From Acanthochlamys bracteata (taxonomy: Eukaryota; Streptophyta; Magnoliopsida; Pandanales; Velloziaceae), in contig CM034138.1 of NCBI GenBank assembly GCA_019914995.1, forward strand, positions 4,526,001-4,590,000: a DNA stretch of 64,000 bases, given 5' to 3'. A model generated the notes under the pieces. The model worked only from the letters and a program-made list of their open reading frames with translations. It made no database searches and was not told the DNA's origin. A program made the translations under genes and the position numbers. Positions 60,660 to 64,000 of the stretch are shown piece by piece (the stretch's first letter is position 1; the number at the start of each line of letters is the position of its first letter).

Positions 60660-61600
60660 TGTTCATTTGCCTAAGTCAAAGCACAACTGGACGTATGGCC
60701 CTCACCTACTTGCTCTTTACTGTACACTCATCTTTACTGTTGCAAAGTGCTGGAACCTACTGACAAAAAGCACCGACCTGTAGTTCACCTGTGCAACATT
60801 CAGATCGTAGTATCTGTCAAGAGCATAAAGCAAATCACTTGCAGTGTAATATGCCCCTTCTGAACTATGCCTCTGTTGTAATTTTTTTAGTACATGTTAT
60901 TTCTACATCACCACAGAATCTGGGGAATGAAAGGATAGATGTAGTGATTGAAATTAACAATGTTAAGATCGACATATTCTGATGGCATATTATTGCTATT
61001 TGGTTAATTGTATATTCTATGCTACTGCGTCATAACTCATGGAATTTTCCGACATGGATACCAGAGGGGAAACCAGTACACTTCTATGTTACTGCGCCAA
61101 AACTCATGGCAGTATGGCTCATTACAATTCACTCATCAAAACTTTCCGCGATCAACTTTCAAACACTGAAAATACAGAAAGTGACAGGTCAGTAAAGTTT
61201 TATCAAGTCATGTCCCCACCAGGTAATCTCATATATAATGCCTTAGTATGGAATGAAAGTTAACAGTGACAAGTCGATGCAATTGTGGAGAATGCTCGTC
61301 TTCGTTCGATTGGTTTTTTTTCTCGCATTTCTTAACAGAATCTCTCTAATGTTTCTTTCAAAAAAGAAGAAAACAAACAAACCGACAGTAAGGATAAAAT
61401 CCAAACTGATAACGTGCATTTCTTGTAACGAATATGCAACCATTTACAAGGTCAGTCCTCCAAGTCTCTGCTCTCTAGAAAATCAGGCCTCTACACCGGT
61501 TTAAGTTTTCCTGATTCATTCAAAGACGACAAGGATAGTAAACATGCAATACGATATAATTGCAATAACAGTAATGCAATGTTGTTGTTGGTGTGAATTT
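60660..61600. other. EAF6 3' region and intergenic DNA
   Basis: The first few hundred bases are the probable EAF6 3' untranslated region. Open frames at 60791-60982 and 61039-61263 show no domain. No RNA gene seen. Confidence 0.45.
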
Positions 61601-61603
61601 AGG

Positions 61604-61782
61604 GGACGTGGGGCGGATCGCCACGATGCAGGCGGATATGGAACGACAGGTGACACCCTCTCTCTGCTCTCTTCTCTCGCCAACTCTGCCACAACTAAAC
61701 TGCAACGTGTCTATAATAAAAAAAAGCTTCACGTAATACACCGGCTCTTTTCTTTCTCTCGTATTCATCTTTCTTACGTGGC
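61604..61782 (+). promoter_or_regulatory. ABRE/G-box-like ACGT cluster of the LEA gene
   Basis: Three ACGTG cores lie within 180 bp upstream of the LEA TATA box: GGACGTGGGG (about 61604-61613), AACGTGTC (61704-61711) and TTACGTGGC (61774-61782), plus CACGTAA at about 61730. ACGTGGC/ACGTGTC are abscisic-acid-response elements bound by bZIP ABF/ABI5 factors; at least two copies (or one plus a coupling element) are normally needed. This fits drought- or seed-induced expression. Confidence 0.65.
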
Positions 61783-61808
61783 TTCCCCACTAGAACCATC
61801 TCCCACTT

Positions 61809-61817
61809 GTATTTATA
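61809..61817 (+). promoter_or_regulatory. TATA box of the LEA gene
   Basis: GTATTTATA, about 120 bp upstream of the ATG and about 30 bp downstream of the nearest ACGTGGC. Confidence 0.6.
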
Positions 61818-61937
61818 ACTGCTCTTTTCATCACTCTCAATATCCAAGGACACATTTGAAGCGATCGATCAATCTAACCAATCAATCAACCGATTGTTCT
61901 CTAGTTAATAGCAAAGGCACAGAGAGATATTGCAGTG

Positions 61938-62707
61938 ATGGCGAGGGTAGTGCTGAGTTTGTTGGTCGTTTTCTTGTTGTTCACTGTTGCCTATGGTTCA
62001 ATGGTGGAAGACACTAAAGCAAAGGTCACCGGTACCATGCACGATGCTAAAGAGAAGACTGAGGCTTGGGCTGAGTGGGTTCAAGACAAGGTCTCAGAGT
62101 AAGTAATTCGATTTCCTCTGTTTTGTTTTACCTGCTCTGTTCTGTTTTCTTTGGTTGTTGTTCTTCGCTGTTGTATTCTGAGATGTTGTTCCTGTGTTCC
62201 TAGGGGATTCGGACTCAAACACAGCAACGCCATGGCTGGTGCCGACGATACCATCAACGACAAAGCCGCCGACATCGCCATGAAAGCCAAGGACTCTTCT
62301 TCAGGTTTATATAAATCATTTATCTGATCAGACAGCAGAGTAGGAAATGTTTGATTCAGTTGATTAGTCAATTAGAAATAATTCTCTGCTCTGCAGGTGC
62401 AGCAGACACAACATCAACCAAGTCTGGAGAGACCAAGGAAACGTTGAAGGATAAGGCAACCAGTGCATCTGACTCCATCTCCAGCAAGGCCGATGAGGTC
62501 AAATCGGAGACATCGGAGAACTCCGGAAAAGCTTCAGAGCAAGCCGGAAGTACCTACGAAGCTGCGAAGCAGAAGATGGAGGAAGCCTACAATGCTGCAA
62601 GGGAGAAGTTGACTGAGAACTCCAAGGCTAGCTATGAGGCTGCTAAGGAGAAGGTTTCTCAGGCAACTGGAGATAAGGCTGCTGCTGAAAGAGCTGAGGA
62701 ACTGTAA
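61938..62707 (+). CDS. LEA group 4-like protein with signal peptide, three exons
   Basis: Exons 61938-62098, 62204-62304, 62397-62707, GT-AG and in phase; 190 residues. A 20-residue hydrophobic N-terminus ending AYG looks like a cleaved signal peptide, so the protein should enter the secretory path. The mature part is highly hydrophilic, rich in Lys, Glu, Ala, Ser and Thr, with loosely repeated 11-mers (KAKVTGTMHDAKEKTEAWAE; TYEAAKQKMEEAYNAAREK; SYEAAKEKVSQATGDKAA) that form amphipathic helices when dry. No Cys in the mature part. Known role of the family: protection of proteins and membranes during desiccation and late seed maturation. The promoter ACGT cluster supports ABA control. The start ATG is the first in frame and gives the signal peptide. 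Which LEA_4 paralogue this is remains open. Confidence 0.9.
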
Positions 62708-63593
62708 ATTCTATCAATCTGAAGTGCCGCAGTAAATAATTCCAGAGATATCAGATGTGAAGATTTTATTTATCGAGTCGGGAAATGTAGTGTAAAATCA
62801 TCTTCCCCCTTTTGTGTATGGTGGTGTACTTTGATGTATTCCTCTCATTATTAGTTACTTGTTAATTTGGTGCTTGTCGTAATTGGGTTGGTTTTTCTTG
62901 TTCAGATTAATTGTTAGCTTCTTTTTATCTTCCATGGTCTGACGCAGTTACTTAAAATAGTTCGAAAGCTTACACGCACAGTGAACTATATACTAGAATT
63001 TGTTTTTTGTTTCATTTGAAAACTATTAGTGTCCTTGGATTGCTTGCTATGACCCAAATATCATCTGGACACAGCTTGATTTTAAGAAACGAATTTCAGG
63101 CTAAAATTATTGGAGTAGTGCTTGGTTTTGTAAGAATCCCGTGTAAGTAGTGATGCTCCCAAGAAAAAAGGCTCTTTTTGAAATAAATTTTCCGAAGATC
63201 CCCTTTGATGCTCTGTTTAGATAGAAAGTAACGAAGATGGAGAGGAAGTATCTACTCCTATTATTTACTACATTGATATGCTACTCTTCAAGTCATTTAC
63301 TTTTATTTTATTAAATATATTAGACTGATAATCGTGCTTGAAATTTTTTGATGAAGGATTAAATTTTGTTATTAGATTAATGATTAGATATGTAATTTAA
63401 TAGAATTAAATGTAAAAATAAGAAAATCTGTTCACATAATTTCTATGATTTCTTTATAAAATTAAAATATAATATTAAAATTATAAAAACTAGAAGCAAA
63501 ATAATTTGAATTTTTTTGTTTAGATAAATATTGAAAACTAACACTAACAGTAATTTGAAAATGATCGACATGAACAACAATAGCAACCAATAA
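62708..63593. other. LEA 3' region and AT-rich intergenic DNA
   Basis: The first 150-200 bp are the probable LEA 3' untranslated region. The rest, to 63593, is AT-rich with no gene recognised. Confidence 0.45.
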
Positions 63594-63746
63594 TACTATA
63601 CAGCCAACAATACTAGTAACGCCTCCGTAGCTAAGAATCTCGATTCTTACAAAGGTAAAACGCTTGGAAATTCGTTAGCAGAGCTCACCATGGATGGCGA
63701 CCTTGCACCTTTCGGACCCACAAGGTTTCTCAGGAAAGCGTTCTAA
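63594..63746 (+). other. Candidate exon with a strong Kozak ATG
   Basis: Fifty codons are open from after a TAA at 63591 to the TAA at 63744-63746. The translation runs NLDSYKGKTLGNSLAELT and then MDGDLAPFGPTRFLRKAF. The internal ATG at 63690 has an ideal context (CACCATGG). Non-repetitive, protein-like composition, but the family is not recognised and no upstream exon was located. It might be a terminal exon or an 18-residue small ORF. Confidence 0.25.
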
Positions 63747-64000
63747 TATGTAGAAATGCTACTATGTATGTTTAGCATATAATCTACAAGAGATTTCTGT
63801 TGAGCAATAACACTTTGATATTGGATTCTTTTCTCGAGACATAGACAGAGAATTGAACGAGAAGTGTATACAATTCCCATTTGGAAACTAAAAATAACAC
63901 CCGACAACTGATCCAAGAGAAGAAAGCCACAAACAGAACGTCATTCAAAACGTGCATCATAAGGCCAAGCAGTCCCATAGATGAAAGAAACTAAAATATG
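63747..64000. other. Window end, unassigned
   Basis: The minus-strand frame 63978-63784 is hydrophobic (VLNDVLFVAFFSWISCRVLF) and could be part of a gene running in from beyond the window, but no domain or splice sites identify it. Confidence 0.25.

Overview
This window looks like nuclear DNA from a dicotyledonous plant. It is very AT-rich, its genes are split by GT-AG introns, and plant LTR retrotransposons occupy much of it. I cannot name the species. Protein similarity to eudicot families and the mix of repeats fit a eudicot such as a member of the Malpighiales, but that is inference. There is no CRISPR, operon or other prokaryotic feature.

Five host genes can be supported, and none shows an obvious break: (1) a five-exon, secreted pectinesterase on the minus strand (311-2175); (2) and (3) two RADIALIS-like single-repeat MYB/SANT genes on the plus strand, one intronless in its coding part (18517-18744) and one with a tiny second exon (47878-48835); (4) a seven-exon gene for the EAF6 subunit of NuA4-type histone acetyltransferase (56122-60659); (5) a three-exon LEA-4-like gene with a signal peptide, behind a cluster of ABRE-type ACGT motifs (61938-62707). 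A DnaJ (type I, plastid DJA6/7-like) C-terminal half at 4478-5182 is a pseudogene. Several short open segments next to splice-like signals (2887-3042, 15374-15461, 27200-27619, 63594-63746) may be exon remnants I could not identify.

The rest is mainly transposable elements. 6469-13890 is a heavily scrambled Ty1/copia locus with LTRs in opposite orientation, two copies of the primer-binding/leader segment and an inverted RT/RNase H fragment. 24517-27097 (minus) and 42957-45458 (plus) are two solo LTRs of the same ~2.5 kb family; the second has a perfect 5-bp target-site duplication. 29579-35049 is a structurally complete Ty3/gypsy element with 401/403-bp LTRs and a perfect AAAAT target-site duplication, but its frames are broken. 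35165-37219 is an exact-period tandem duplication of ~1027 bp without a recognisable gene. 38890-42807 is a second, older Ty1/copia element that has lost its integrase. Between 49.8 and 55.9 kb the sequence is extremely AT-rich and carries several MITE-like families.

The host genes appear unrelated to one another (cell wall, transcription/organ patterning, chromatin, desiccation tolerance). I found no cluster that works as a single pathway and no convincing novel multi-gene system. The most unusual structures are the scrambled copia locus with its long inverted repeat, the 1-kb tandem duplication, and the contrast between the two RADIALIS-like genes.
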